DNA of 64,000 nucleotides from an uncultured Flavobacteriales bacterium (lineage in GTDB: Bacteria; Bacteroidota; Bacteroidia; Flavobacteriales; Crocinitomicaceae): the NCBI GenBank assembly GCA_946482515.1, contig CAMLRS010000017.1, forward strand, positions 1-64,000. The letters are read 5' to 3'. The translations under genes were made by a program, and so were the position numbers. The notes beneath the pieces were generated by a model. That model did not search any database and was not told where the DNA came from. It saw only the letters and a list, made by a program, of their open reading frames with translations. Below are positions 17,845 to 25,762 of the stretch, piece by piece. Each line of letters opens with the position of its first letter. The stretch's first letter is position 1.

Positions 17845-19746
17845 TTATTCTTTCACAATGCGCTTGATCACTACTGCATCATCTACAGTAATATGCGCCA
17901 TGTAAATACCCGCAGGGATTTCAGACAGGTCAACGCGCATGCTGCTTTCCTCTTCGGAAGCTGTATGCTTGTAAACCACTGCTCCGATAGCGTTGTAAAC
18001 CACTACGTTCTTCAGTGTTCCTGCAACCGCTTCGATTGTCAGTTCACCGTTTGTAGGGTTCGGGAAAACGGTAGCGTCAGCTGCGATAGCTTCGGAAGTG
18101 ATTTCACCTTCTTCCGTTGCAACGCCTGCTGAACGTGTTCCACCAACGACTTTGCAGGTCGTGCGCGGACAAGGAGTCGACTTGTTGTAACGTACGGTGT
18201 GGCAAAGCTTGTAGTAAATAGTATTGCCGCCTTGCGTTACAGGAAGGCCGGTAAAGTTCGCTGTCGTAGTCGTTTGTGTGGCAACGTATACCGGGTTGGA
18301 ACCGAGAATATCGGTACAATGATACAGTTCCCACGTGTGGAAGATACCTCCGCCACCGCTTGCTGTTAATGTAGCGGTAGAGCCCGAAACGGAATACGTG
18401 TAAGTGAAGTTTGGATCCGGATCAACTACGTTTACAACTACCTGGTCCTCATCTGCCGCACAAAGTGCCGTAGCAGCGTTGCGAAGCGTGTAAGTCGTTG
18501 TTGCAGTTGGAGTCACGGTAAACGGTGATGTGTTCGTAATACCGATCGCCCAGGCTACTCCTGACTGGAATACGGAAACAGGCCATGTGGTCGTTGTAAA
18601 GTTGATATTGGCGCTGCTGCCTTCGCAGATAGTCAGGTCCGGACCGGCATAGATATCGTTCTTTTCGGCAAAGATCGTGTACGTTTTGGAGCAGATCGGA
18701 CCGGTTGGAGTATAGTATTCGTAAACTACGGTAGACGTTCCTGTACTTGGGATCACGAAAACATCGTTGATAAAGTATGCTGGATTCAGAATGCCGGCAC
18801 CGTTGATATCGAATACTACCGTTCCGTTTACCAGGATGCGGTGAAGATACGGGTCCATATTCAGCGGATCATTCGAGTAGTAAGGCAGCTCTGTTGCGCA
18901 GATCTGAATATGCGCGCTGTTGAATGGCTCTGCAAACGGCTGGTTAACTGTAACTGTTACCTGGTCTGTGTAAGAGCAGGTTCCATTAGAAACCGTGCAC
19001 GTGAAGTTCGTGGTGGTGTTCACCGGGTTTGTACGCGGATCGAATGGTGTCCAGGATGTTGCTGTAACGCCGGATGGAATGCCGAGCTGAGCGTTGGTTA
19101 CCATTGAGGAAGGGCAAGTGCTCACATCCGTCAGACGTGCCGGGGCGCGTTTTACTTTGATGCGAAGGTACATCAGGCTCGTACATCCCGCTGTGGTATT
19201 GTAAACACCGAACAGCTCGCAGCCCATTACCGGAGCAATTCCGATCAGGTAATACACGTAGTTGGGATCGTTATTGTTGTTATTGTGTGAAGCTCCCAAT
19301 GCGCCCGGTTGATAACCGATTGGAACGGTTACCAGCAATCCCGGACTGGCTGGCCATACGGCGTTGTCCAGCAGGTTTGCTGACCCGGACCATGATGGAA
19401 CGGAAGGATATCCGCCTGGGTGTCCTGCTCCGAGCAAATCACCGAATCCGGCATCCCAGAGTGTGGAAGGTGTGATGGTATTGGCTCCTGAACAAGGCAT
19501 CGTACCCGTGGAAGTAGAAAGATTTTCCAATCGGAACTGGTCGCCCTGGCAGAGGTAAGCCGAAAGGTCCAACGTCCCTAATGTGCGGAATCCTTCGTCG
19601 GGAACGCCCCATGTGAGTACGGAAGTAGTGGCAATGGTTGTGCCACCGGTTGTTTTGGCCCTGAACTGGAAATTCCAGGTGTTTTGGGCCATTCCTGAAG
19701 CGGTCAGGAACAGCGCAGCGGCAAGCGTAGTTAATTTGTTAAACAT
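17845..19746 (-). CDS. T9SS type A sorting-domain secreted protein
   Basis: Surface or secreted protein of 633 residues. The signal peptide ends ASGMAQ. The middle consists of Thr/Ser/Asn-rich, immunoglobulin-like segments with paired cysteines (e.g. CTVSNGTCSYTDQVTVTV, AGPDLTICEGSSANINF). The last ~75 residues are a type A sorting domain: VFPNPTNGELTIE, VVVYNAIGAVVYK, DLSEIPAGIYMAHI and a basic end KRIVKE. It should be exported by the T9SS encoded near 31-39 kb. No enzymatic motif is visible, and an adhesin or surface-layer role is a guess. The gene is followed by a terminator. Its 5' region contains unusual direct repeats next to a LytTR gene. Confidence 0.9.
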   Translation of the reverse strand: MFNKLTTLAAALFLTASGMAQNTWNFQFRAKTTGGTTIATTSVLTWGVPDEGFRTLGTLDLSAYLCQGDQFRLENLSTSTGTMPCSGANTITPSTLWDAGFGDLLGAGHPGGYPSVPSWSGSANLLDNAVWPASPGLLVTVPIGYQPGALGASHNNNNNDPNYVYYLIGIAPVMGCELFGVYNTTAGCTSLMYLRIKVKRAPARLTDVSTCPSSMVTNAQLGIPSGVTATSWTPFDPRTNPVNTTTNFTCTVSNGTCSYTDQVTVTVNQPFAEPFNSAHIQICATELPYYSNDPLNMDPYLHRILVNGTVVFDINGAGILNPAYFINDVFVIPSTGTSTVVYEYYTPTGPICSKTYTIFAEKNDIYAGPDLTICEGSSANINFTTTTWPVSVFQSGVAWAIGITNTSPFTVTPTATTTYTLRNAATALCAADEDQVVVNVVDPDPNFTYTYSVSGSTATLTASGGGGIFHTWELYHCTDILGSNPVYVATQTTTTANFTGLPVTQGGNTIYYKLCHTVRYNKSTPCPRTTCKVVGGTRSAGVATEEGEITSEAIAADATVFPNPTNGELTIEAVAGTLKNVVVYNAIGAVVYKHTASEEESSMRVDLSEIPAGIYMAHITVDDAVVIKRIVKE

Positions 19747-19861
19747 ACTGTGATCTTGATTTAGTTATAAATTAGGCTTACTCTTTACGGTTTTCAGCTA
19801 CCCCGTATTTATGGTTGAAACCGGTTTCGCCGATGAAAGAAATTGGCTAAAGGAGCTCGCT

Positions 19862-19888
19862 GAACAGGTGCACGTCTACACCTTGTTC
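19862..19888. repeat. Dyad in the leader region of the T9SS cargo gene
   Basis: GAACAGGTG and CACCTTGTTC form an imperfect inverted repeat around CACGTCTA, about 115 bases upstream of the ATG at 19746. On the plus strand it is followed by a T-run, but no plus-strand gene ends here. It may be an mRNA leader hairpin or a protein site. Confidence 0.35.
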
Positions 19889-19966
19889 GCTTCTTTTTTC
19901 AACTCTGTAAATCGGACGGTCAAAATTACTTAGCTCCTGTTGTCAGCCTCTCTGCAAGGGCGGTTA

Positions 19967-20029
19967 TGTGACGAAATTCCGGTGAAATGTGACGAAATTT
20001 CGTCCCACCAATAGAGCTGTGATGAAATT
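19967..20029. promoter_or_regulatory. Three phased direct repeats TGTGACGAAATT
   Basis: TGTGACGAAATT occurs at 19967-19978 and again at 19988-19999. The variant TGTGATGAAATT is at 20018-20029, touching the LytTR stop codon. Start-to-start distances are 21 and 30 bases, two and nearly three helical turns. LytTR proteins typically bind pairs of direct repeats about 21 bases apart. The site lies upstream of the T9SS cargo gene and directly downstream of a LytTR gene. Confidence 0.55.
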
Positions 20030-20721
20030 CAATTGTTCAGATGCAGCCTGGAGATTTGCTCCAGGTAGGTGTTGCCCACTTTCAGCTCTTTGGCGCCGAT
20101 GAGGACACATTGGTCGGTTTTCCCGGTGATCTTGTCCAGGCGTACAACAACCGATCGGTGTATGCGCAGATAAGCCGACGGATCCGGGACCGTTTCCAGG
20201 AATTTGTAAAGACATTCCCGCGTGATCGCCTTGCCATGAGTTGTGTGGATTTCGATGTAATTTCCAAGTGATCGTACAAACAATACTGTATCCGAAACGA
20301 TCTGCACCTCTTTTCCTTCTGAGCGAACGGTAAATGAAGGAGCTTCATCGACCGTCTCATCGGTAACAGGTGTGTGGGTGTTCTCTTTTGGCGGTTTTCG
20401 CAACCGAATGCCGGTGAACACTAAAAGCAATGCAAGCGGCAGTGCCAGTGGTTTTAAGTCCGATTGTACAACGGGATGAGCACGCAATTCCGTTTTTTGC
20501 AGCTGGAATAATGGTTTGGTGATCGGTAAAGTCGGGTTCGTCATACACGTCTGGAAAAAACGTTGCTGTTCCGGGTGATCGCGACCTGCGGCGAATGTTT
20601 TCACGGAAATAAGTAGTGTTGAAAAACAACAATGAAGGACAAAGAGGTGGTGGTGCCACAGGTGGTAGTTAAGGGCTGTCATTAAATAGGGTTTTGTGAG
20701 AGGATCTAATCTGGTATCCAA
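20029..20721 (-). CDS. Membrane-anchored LytTR-type transcriptional regulator
   Basis: About 230 residues. The C-terminal ~100 residues are a LytTR DNA-binding domain, with the patterns LFVRSLGNYIEIHT, FLETVPDPSAYLRIHRSVVVRLDKI and LKVGNTYLEQI. There is no receiver domain. The N-terminal half has hydrophobic stretches around 25-45 (LFVLHCCFSTLLISV) and 90-106 (PLALPLALLLVFTGI), so it is probably bound to the inner membrane with a short outside loop. The start could be 20721 or an internal ATG at about 20682. Direct repeats just downstream may be its binding sites. Confidence 0.75.
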   Translation of the reverse strand: MDTRLDPLTKPYLMTALNYHLWHHHLFVLHCCFSTLLISVKTFAAGRDHPEQQRFFQTCMTNPTLPITKPLFQLQKTELRAHPVVQSDLKPLALPLALLLVFTGIRLRKPPKENTHTPVTDETVDEAPSFTVRSEGKEVQIVSDTVLFVRSLGNYIEIHTTHGKAITRECLYKFLETVPDPSAYLRIHRSVVVRLDKITGKTDQCVLIGAKELKVGNTYLEQISRLHLNN

Positions 20722-21104
20722 AGTGATCGAAAAAAGCCGGCTTTTCGCCCCGTTATTTTCTGAAATGCAAAAGTGAATGGTTCAGGTGGATGTTTTTCAA
20801 TTGGTTGTGTTTGGTGTGAATAATTTTGTGTTAGGATTATGCTTTAAAAAGCAATTGGGTGCTCATAGGCGTATGATTGGAAATGTGATGGACCAGGGCT
20901 GTTTCATTTGGCATCCTAAAGATAGTCATTCCACCCGCTGGGCACAAGTCGGTTTTGGATTGAAGTAGTCCGGTGTTGACTGAGTAGGTGTGGATAGTCA
21001 ATTCAAATCTCACACTCGAACCTCACGCTCGCTCCTGAAAAAGAAAGGGAGCATTCTACACAAATCGTCAGTGTGAGTGTGGTGTGTGAGAGTAGAGGGA
21101 AAAA
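20722..21104. other. Intergenic stretch without recognised gene
   Basis: About 380 bases between the LytTR gene and tRNA-Val. A 63-codon plus-strand frame at 20777-20968 exists but has no ribosome site, family resemblance or neighbour support. At 21008-21017 and 21082-21091 the words TCTCACACTC and GTGTGTGAGA form an inverted repeat. Nothing else is visible. Confidence 0.5.
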
Positions 21105-21132
21105 GAAAAGAGCATCACTTTCGTAATGCTCT
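21105..21132 (-). terminator. Terminator of tRNA-Val
   Basis: AGAGCAT (21109-21115) pairs with ATGCTCT (21126-21132). On the minus strand the stem is followed by TTTCTTTTTCC. It begins 15 bases after the tRNA 3' end. Confidence 0.8.
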
Positions 21133-21146
21133 CTTTCTTTTTGTAG

Positions 21147-21221
21147 TGGGAGATGAGGGATTCGAACCCCCGACATCCTGCTTGTAAGGCAGGCGCTCTG
21201 AACCAACTGAGCTAATCTCCC
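21147..21221 (-). tRNA. tRNA-Val (anticodon TAC)
   Basis: Cloverleaf read on the minus strand. The acceptor stem GGGAGAT pairs with ATCTCCC and is followed by discriminator A. T8 and A9 are followed by the D arm GCTCAGTTGG. The anticodon stem CCTGC/GCAGG holds the loop CTTACAA, giving anticodon TAC (valine). The T arm contains GGTTCGAATCC. The CCA end is not encoded. Length is 75 bases. Confidence 0.95.
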
Positions 21222-21306
21222 CTTTCTGTTCTCATCTGCGTTTTGTCTACCGCTGTAGCGCAAATGCGAGTGCAAATATAAGTCGTTTTTTCAGTTGAGC
21301 AAGACC

Positions 21307-22530
21307 TTAATCGAAAAAAACTTCAAAAAAATCACTCGCCAGGAAAAATGACCCGAAAATCAGAATGGTATCGGCTTTAGTAGCAGCAAGTTTCGCTTTT
21401 TCGAGCGCCTGCAACGGTTGATCGAAAAAAAACGCCGATTTTCCGGTTTTTCCGAAGTTAGCCTCCAGTTGTTCCCGGGTTGCGGTGCGCGGATTGCTGA
21501 AAACGGTGAAATAATAGTGCGCTTCAGTGGGCAGTATATTCCGGATTTCTTCCAGATCCTTGTCGGAGCTGGTGCCGTAAACAATGTGCAGCTGGCGATC
21601 ATCTGACAGTGGAATGCTCTCTAGCATTTTGCTAATGCCGGCCGCGTTGTGCGCGCAGTCGAGCAGGATCAGCGGCGTGTAACCAACGACTTCCATACGA
21701 CCAAAGAAACCCGTGTTGCGACGCAGGTTCCGGATGCCTTTTTCGATGTCTGTTGCCGAAATAGCATAGCCTTTACCATTGAGCTCACCGATTACTGCAG
21801 AAACGGTGTCGAAATTCTCCTGCTGGTAGCCGATAATTCCCGCCGGATAGGAGAGAAGCGACCGTGCAATCCGGATCGGGGCATTTCGCTCTTCGGCTAT
21901 TGTACGAATGACCGGAAGGATCTCGTCATCTGCCTGGCCCAGTACCACCGGAATACTCGATTTAATGATTCCGGCTTTTTCCCGCGCAATCACAGGACGT
22001 GTATTTCCCAGGATGTTGGTGTGATCGAGACTGATGTTTGTGATCACCGCGATTTCCGGAACGATGATGTTGGTTGCATCGAGGCGACCGCCAAGACCGG
22101 TCTCGGCTACAACCATGCTGCATTGCTGTTCGTGGAAGTAACAAAGGGCCATCAGCCAGGTGATCTCAAAGAACGATGGCTCGACTTCCAGGTCCTTTCC
22201 GCGGACTTTTTCGCAGAAATCAATCACAAATTGCTCACTGATGCATTCGCCGTTTATACGAATGCGCTCCCGGAAGTCGTGGATGTGGGGCGATGTAAAC
22301 AGGCCCGTTCGCTCACCCGATTCGGTGAAAACAGACGCCAGCATATTCGAAACGGAGCCTTTACCGTTGGTGCCGGCCACGTGTACGAATCGCAGGGATT
22401 GCTCGGGATTGCCGAAAGCAGCAGCCAGCGCTTCAATATTCGCCAGACTGGGTTTGTAGGCGCTCACGCCCTGCAAATGGTACGCCGGGAATTGCTGAAA
22501 CAGCCAGGAAAGTGTTTCGGCGTAGGTCAT
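21307..22530 (-). CDS. folC: Folylpolyglutamate synthase / dihydrofolate synthase
   Basis: Cytosolic Mur-ligase-fold ATPase that adds glutamate to dihydropteroate and tetrahydrofolates. The N-terminus has MTYAETLSWLFQQFPAYHLQG. The P-loop VAGTNGKGSVS is at 51-61, TSPHIHDFRERIRING follows, and the Mur-ligase motif ETGLGGRLDATNII is intact, with ISLDHTNILGNT after it. The length of 407 residues is normal. The ATG begins one base before the stop of the upstream TonB-like gene, so they are probably co-translated. A folC gene next to Ton-system genes is a familiar Bacteroidota arrangement. Confidence 0.95.
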   Translation of the reverse strand: MTYAETLSWLFQQFPAYHLQGVSAYKPSLANIEALAAAFGNPEQSLRFVHVAGTNGKGSVSNMLASVFTESGERTGLFTSPHIHDFRERIRINGECISEQFVIDFCEKVRGKDLEVEPSFFEITWLMALCYFHEQQCSMVVAETGLGGRLDATNIIVPEIAVITNISLDHTNILGNTRPVIAREKAGIIKSSIPVVLGQADDEILPVIRTIAEERNAPIRIARSLLSYPAGIIGYQQENFDTVSAVIGELNGKGYAISATDIEKGIRNLRRNTGFFGRMEVVGYTPLILLDCAHNAAGISKMLESIPLSDDRQLHIVYGTSSDKDLEEIRNILPTEAHYYFTVFSNPRTATREQLEANFGKTGKSAFFFDQPLQALEKAKLAATKADTILIFGSFFLASDFFEVFFD

Positions 22531-23430
22531 TTAATTCGGTCTCAATCGAACGGTGAGCGTAACGATCACGTTTTTGGAACCCGGCGCCGCGGAATATTTT
22601 GCTTCCCGCTTCACCAGCGCAATAACCTGGTTAATGAGCGATGTATTGGTTGTTGTTGACAGGTCCCGGTTGTTTGCTGCACTCACCACATCACCGTTGG
22701 CGTTAATCGTTACTCTCAGCACCACTTTACAATGTTCATCGGCTTTGATGTTGTTGGAGTTCGGCTGACGCAAAAGCTCACGTCCTACTGGACCTCCATT
22801 GCCCGGACCATTCCCGGTTCCTTGTCCGTCGCCGACATCACCGCCAAAGCCACTACCATGACCGCCGTTATTACCACCACCTGAACCATCGCTACCGTGC
22901 GAAAACGGGTTTGGGTTTTTGGACGTAGCAGGGTTATTTGGGTTATTGCCGGTGGTTTTATTGCCTTTTCCGGTTTTGGATGTCGTGCTGGAGATAATGT
23001 CCGGATTCGGCATCTTGATCATCGGCTCGGGCGTTTTGTCGAGCGGAGCATCAGAAGGCGTGCCTGAACCGCCGCCACCTTCAATTTTGTAAGGCGTCTT
23101 AACGGTTTGCACTTCCTGGAGCGGTGGCGCTTCGAGCGTGATCGCAATGGTATCGTATGCCGGAACAACGGCCACAATAGGCGTTTTGTCGATGAAGCTC
23201 GAGTTGATGATCTTGAACAAGCCGACCAGTCCGAGAATGCAGACCAGGATCAGCAGGATCAGGTCGTTGTAATCCCGACGAATGGAATAAGCGCCGTATT
23301 TCTTGTTGCGCGTTTCGAAAACGACGTTGTTACGGGTGGCGGAAGTGACGTGCTGCCATTCCCGTGCATCGAAATAATCGTAGAGGGAAACCAGCAAGGC
23401 CACAATCAGAACGCAGATAATAACTGTCAT
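22531..23430 (-). CDS. TonB-like protein with two N-terminal membrane segments
   Basis: About 299 residues. Hydrophobic helices are at 1-20 (MTVIICVLIVALLVSLYDYF) and about 55-72 (LILLILVCILGLVGLFKI). Between them lies the TonB-type word RNKKYGAYSIRRDY. A periplasmic region with TLEAPPLQ, a long Gly/Asn/Pro-rich spacer (about 150-215) and a TonB_C-like end (VVLRVTINANGDVVSA) follow. Classical TonB has one membrane helix; two suggest a Bacteroidota-specific form. It is a paralogue of the gene at 23709, sharing YDTI.LTLEAPP. It would link the proton-driven ExbB complex to outer-membrane receptors. Confidence 0.75.
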   Translation of the reverse strand: MTVIICVLIVALLVSLYDYFDAREWQHVTSATRNNVVFETRNKKYGAYSIRRDYNDLILLILVCILGLVGLFKIINSSFIDKTPIVAVVPAYDTIAITLEAPPLQEVQTVKTPYKIEGGGGSGTPSDAPLDKTPEPMIKMPNPDIISSTTSKTGKGNKTTGNNPNNPATSKNPNPFSHGSDGSGGGNNGGHGSGFGGDVGDGQGTGNGPGNGGPVGRELLRQPNSNNIKADEHCKVVLRVTINANGDVVSAANNRDLSTTTNTSLINQVIALVKREAKYSAAPGSKNVIVTLTVRLRPN

Positions 23431-23708
23431 AATCCTATTTTTTAACTGAACAATCCCGCTTGCGGAATGCTCTGTTTAAACTCTCAAACCTACTTAAAAA
23501 CAAGCGGCGTAAAATAGCACCATGCACTTAGTTATTAACCCGTTCGTGTTGAATCGGGATGTTAGTTGATGTGCCAACTTTACGCTCCTGTCCGGACCTG
23601 CCTGCCGCAGGCGGGAGCAAAAGCTACCACGCTTTCCTAACGAAAAACGGGCCAAAAGGTTACAGCGATCAGTGTGAAAGGAATTGACGGGAAGTCGCCA
23701 GCCGTTGT
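23431..23708. repeat. Intergenic gap with GC-rich inverted repeat
   Basis: 278 bases between the two TonB-like genes. The notable part is 23584-23617, where GCTCC and GGAGC enclose TCCGGA and the palindrome-like CCTGCCGCAGGCGG. A related word (TGCCGGCA, GGCAGG) is at 29549. No gene is seen. Confidence 0.45.
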
Positions 23709-24677
23709 TTAAGGATAAAAAGTATAGGTCAATACGCCTTCGTCCATCTCTTTCGATGACGTCTCAAAACGCGACTTGGTGCGGGCATACAACAGTGCCT
23801 GATCGATCAGACATTGGTCCACACCGCTCGTAAGTGGCGTAGCAGAAATAACATCACCGTTGGAATTGAGCCGGACCTTGATTTTTACTTTCCCGGCCAC
23901 ACCACTAGGGCAAGTGTATTTCGGCGTACGAACATTATCATCTCTGTTTTGAAACGCTTTTCGCCAGCTATGATCCCAATCCACATCGGCTGTACCGCTT
24001 TTGCTGTTCACTCTGGTAGGATCGTTCGTGGGTTTGTTTCCGTTTTGCTGTCTCGCCAATTGATCAGCTCGTTGCTGTTCCCGTTGTCGCTGTCGTTCTG
24101 CGGAGCGGCGTTTCATTTCTTCGTAGGTAGACTGTCCCTGGTTGTAGATTTCCTGATCGGTTTGGCTGCGAAGAATGGTCGGGGTCTTATTCGGGGTTTT
24201 CGAAGCCTGTTCTGTTGGATTGTTGGAGCCTCCGTTATTTTGGGAAGGTCGTCCGTCATCAGGGCGCTCAGAGCCATCCTGTTTGCGCCGTTCCTCCTGC
24301 GCGTTCTGGTCGATCGCTGCATTTCCTTCCAGCTTGTAGCTTTCAGGAAGCGTTTCGATGTGTTCCATCGGTGGTGCTTCCAACGTGAGCTGAATGGTGT
24401 CGTAAGGTTTGGGGGGCTGAATGACATTTCCACCACCGCCTAAGGTCTTATTGGCTACCAGTGCTGAAACAGCTAATGCCGTGATGACGGCTACGATCAC
24501 CAGCATCAAACGGTTATACGCTTTCCGGATGGCATTTGCCCGGCGGTGCCGCTCGCGAAGAGCCGCATTCTGATCGTTGCGCTCGGCATACAGAAGCTCA
24601 TGCCAGGTTCTGGATACGAAAAAATCGTACAGTGCAATAGCAAGCACCATCAAGGCCAGAACAACAAATATCACCAT
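23709..24677 (-). CDS. TonB-like protein, paralogue of the 22531 gene
   Basis: About 322 residues, laid out like the gene at 22531. A first helix MVIFVVLALMVLAIALYDFF matches its paralogue position by position. A basic stretch (RERHRRANAIRKAYN) precedes a second helix (LMLVIVAVITALAVSALV). A periplasmic region has YDTIQLTLEAPPMEH, a Gln/Asn/Arg-rich spacer and a TonB_C-like end (VKIKVRLNSNGDVISATPL). I start it at the ATG at 24677 because it aligns with the paralogue's first residue; a TTG at 24698 would add 7 residues. Cysteines at the C-terminal domain (YTCPSG, DQCLID) are not shared by the paralogue. Confidence 0.72.
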   Translation of the reverse strand: MVIFVVLALMVLAIALYDFFVSRTWHELLYAERNDQNAALRERHRRANAIRKAYNRLMLVIVAVITALAVSALVANKTLGGGGNVIQPPKPYDTIQLTLEAPPMEHIETLPESYKLEGNAAIDQNAQEERRKQDGSERPDDGRPSQNNGGSNNPTEQASKTPNKTPTILRSQTDQEIYNQGQSTYEEMKRRSAERQRQREQQRADQLARQQNGNKPTNDPTRVNSKSGTADVDWDHSWRKAFQNRDDNVRTPKYTCPSGVAGKVKIKVRLNSNGDVISATPLTSGVDQCLIDQALLYARTKSRFETSSKEMDEGVLTYTFYP

Positions 24678-24816
24678 ACCCAATAGTTTCAAAAACAACC
24701 GTTCACTTCAGGAACTGATCCGGGCTGTTTATATGCCAAAGCTAATGATTAATCAAATCTGTAACGATCGGTTCCTGTTTCGGTTTCAGCGAATAAATGT
24801 TAAATCAAAAAGGTCT

Positions 24817-24900
24817 CCTCCCTTGAGAAGACAAAGCGAGAGCTTTGGAAGACTGAAGCTAGTCGCTAGCGATGTAAGCTGAAGGATAAATAAGGAGGGG
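24817..24900. repeat. CCTCCCTTGAGAAGA element, copy 1
   Basis: In the 308-base gap between exbB and the TonB-like gene. It begins CCTCCCTTGAGAAGACAAAG and ends AAGGAGGGG, so the ends are inverted. A shorter relative with the same order of words (AAAG..GCTTT.GAAGAC..GGAGGG) is at 53341-53406. A further CCTCCCTTGATCCCTCCTCAAGG follows at about 24929-24952. No gene is seen in this gap, and no ExbD remnant. Confidence 0.6.
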
Positions 24901-24985
24901 GGCAATCAACTTCAGATCGGGATGAGCCACCTCCCTTGATCCCTCCTCAAGGAAGGAACTTTTCAAACTCCGATTCGGTAGAATA

Positions 24986-25669
24986 CTATTTCCCCGGCTG
25001 AAACAACAAATCGAGGAATTCGATCGCGTCTTTTTCCATCTGGTACATGATGTCTTCCACTTTCGACATCAGGAAATGGTAACCGGCATAGGCCACAGCA
25101 CCGATGAACAAACCGAAGGCACTCGTGATCATGGCCACCATCGATCCGTTGGAAAGTACTTTGGCATCGAGCACGGCTTCGTTGTCGAGCACGCTGTACA
25201 TGCCGTACATTGAAAGTACCGTTCCGAAAATTCCCAGCAATGGCGCCGCTCCGGCTGTCATGAGCAGGAAACGCAGTCTTCTTTTGAGGCGCAATACTTC
25301 CAGCTTGCCTGTGCTTTCGATCGATCCGGCGATACTTTCAATCGGCTTCCCGATACGGGAAATGCCTTTCTCGAGCATGCGTGCGGAAGGACTTTCTGAG
25401 TTCGTACAGTATTTTTTCGCTGCATCGAGGTTGCCTTCCAGCAGCAGTCCTTTGATCTTGGTAATGAAATCGGTTTCTTCCCGCATGGCGCGTCGCAGTG
25501 TCTGGAAACGCTCGGAAATGATGTAAACGGAATAACAGAACAAAGCCAGCAATGCAAGGTTGATGAGCCAGCCAATGCCGCTGTTGGAGTCCATGATCAG
25601 GTCCCAGGTGGAAACCTCGGTAACTTTTGTGCTGGTGATTTGCAGCTGAAGATTCAAAAATGCACTCAT
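24986..25669 (-). CDS. exbB: MotA/TolQ/ExbB proton channel protein
   Basis: Inner-membrane subunit of the proton-driven complex that energises TonB. The protein has 227 residues with one helix near 32-52 (GWLINLALLALFCYSVYII). A cytoplasmic region with RMLEKGISRIGKPIESIAGSIE follows. Two further helices are around LLMTAGAAPLLGIFGTVLSMYGMY and MITSAFGLFIGAVAYAGYHF, the conserved pore region. Downstream genes encode two TonB-like proteins and folC. An exbD gene normally follows exbB directly but is absent here; it must lie elsewhere, or the system differs. Confidence 0.9.
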   Translation of the reverse strand: MSAFLNLQLQITSTKVTEVSTWDLIMDSNSGIGWLINLALLALFCYSVYIISERFQTLRRAMREETDFITKIKGLLLEGNLDAAKKYCTNSESPSARMLEKGISRIGKPIESIAGSIESTGKLEVLRLKRRLRFLLMTAGAAPLLGIFGTVLSMYGMYSVLDNEAVLDAKVLSNGSMVAMITSAFGLFIGAVAYAGYHFLMSKVEDIMYQMEKDAIEFLDLLFQPGK

Positions 25670-25762
25670 AAGATTCTGCTTTTATCTGATTCGCAACGCA
25701 AAAGAACGCGTTATTTTCACATGCTTACCATCTCACCCGGAACAGATTTGAACAGTACTTTG

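Noticed and set aside
19967..20029. CRISPR-like array
   Set aside because: Only three 12-base repeats with unequal spacing, no leader and no cas genes.
20777..20968. 63-codon plus-strand ORF
   Set aside because: No ribosome site, unusual composition, no neighbour or family support.
21003..21275. 90-codon minus-strand ORF
   Set aside because: Reads through tRNA-Val. The LAQLVQSACL..SGVRIP pattern is the well-known false translation of a tRNA gene.
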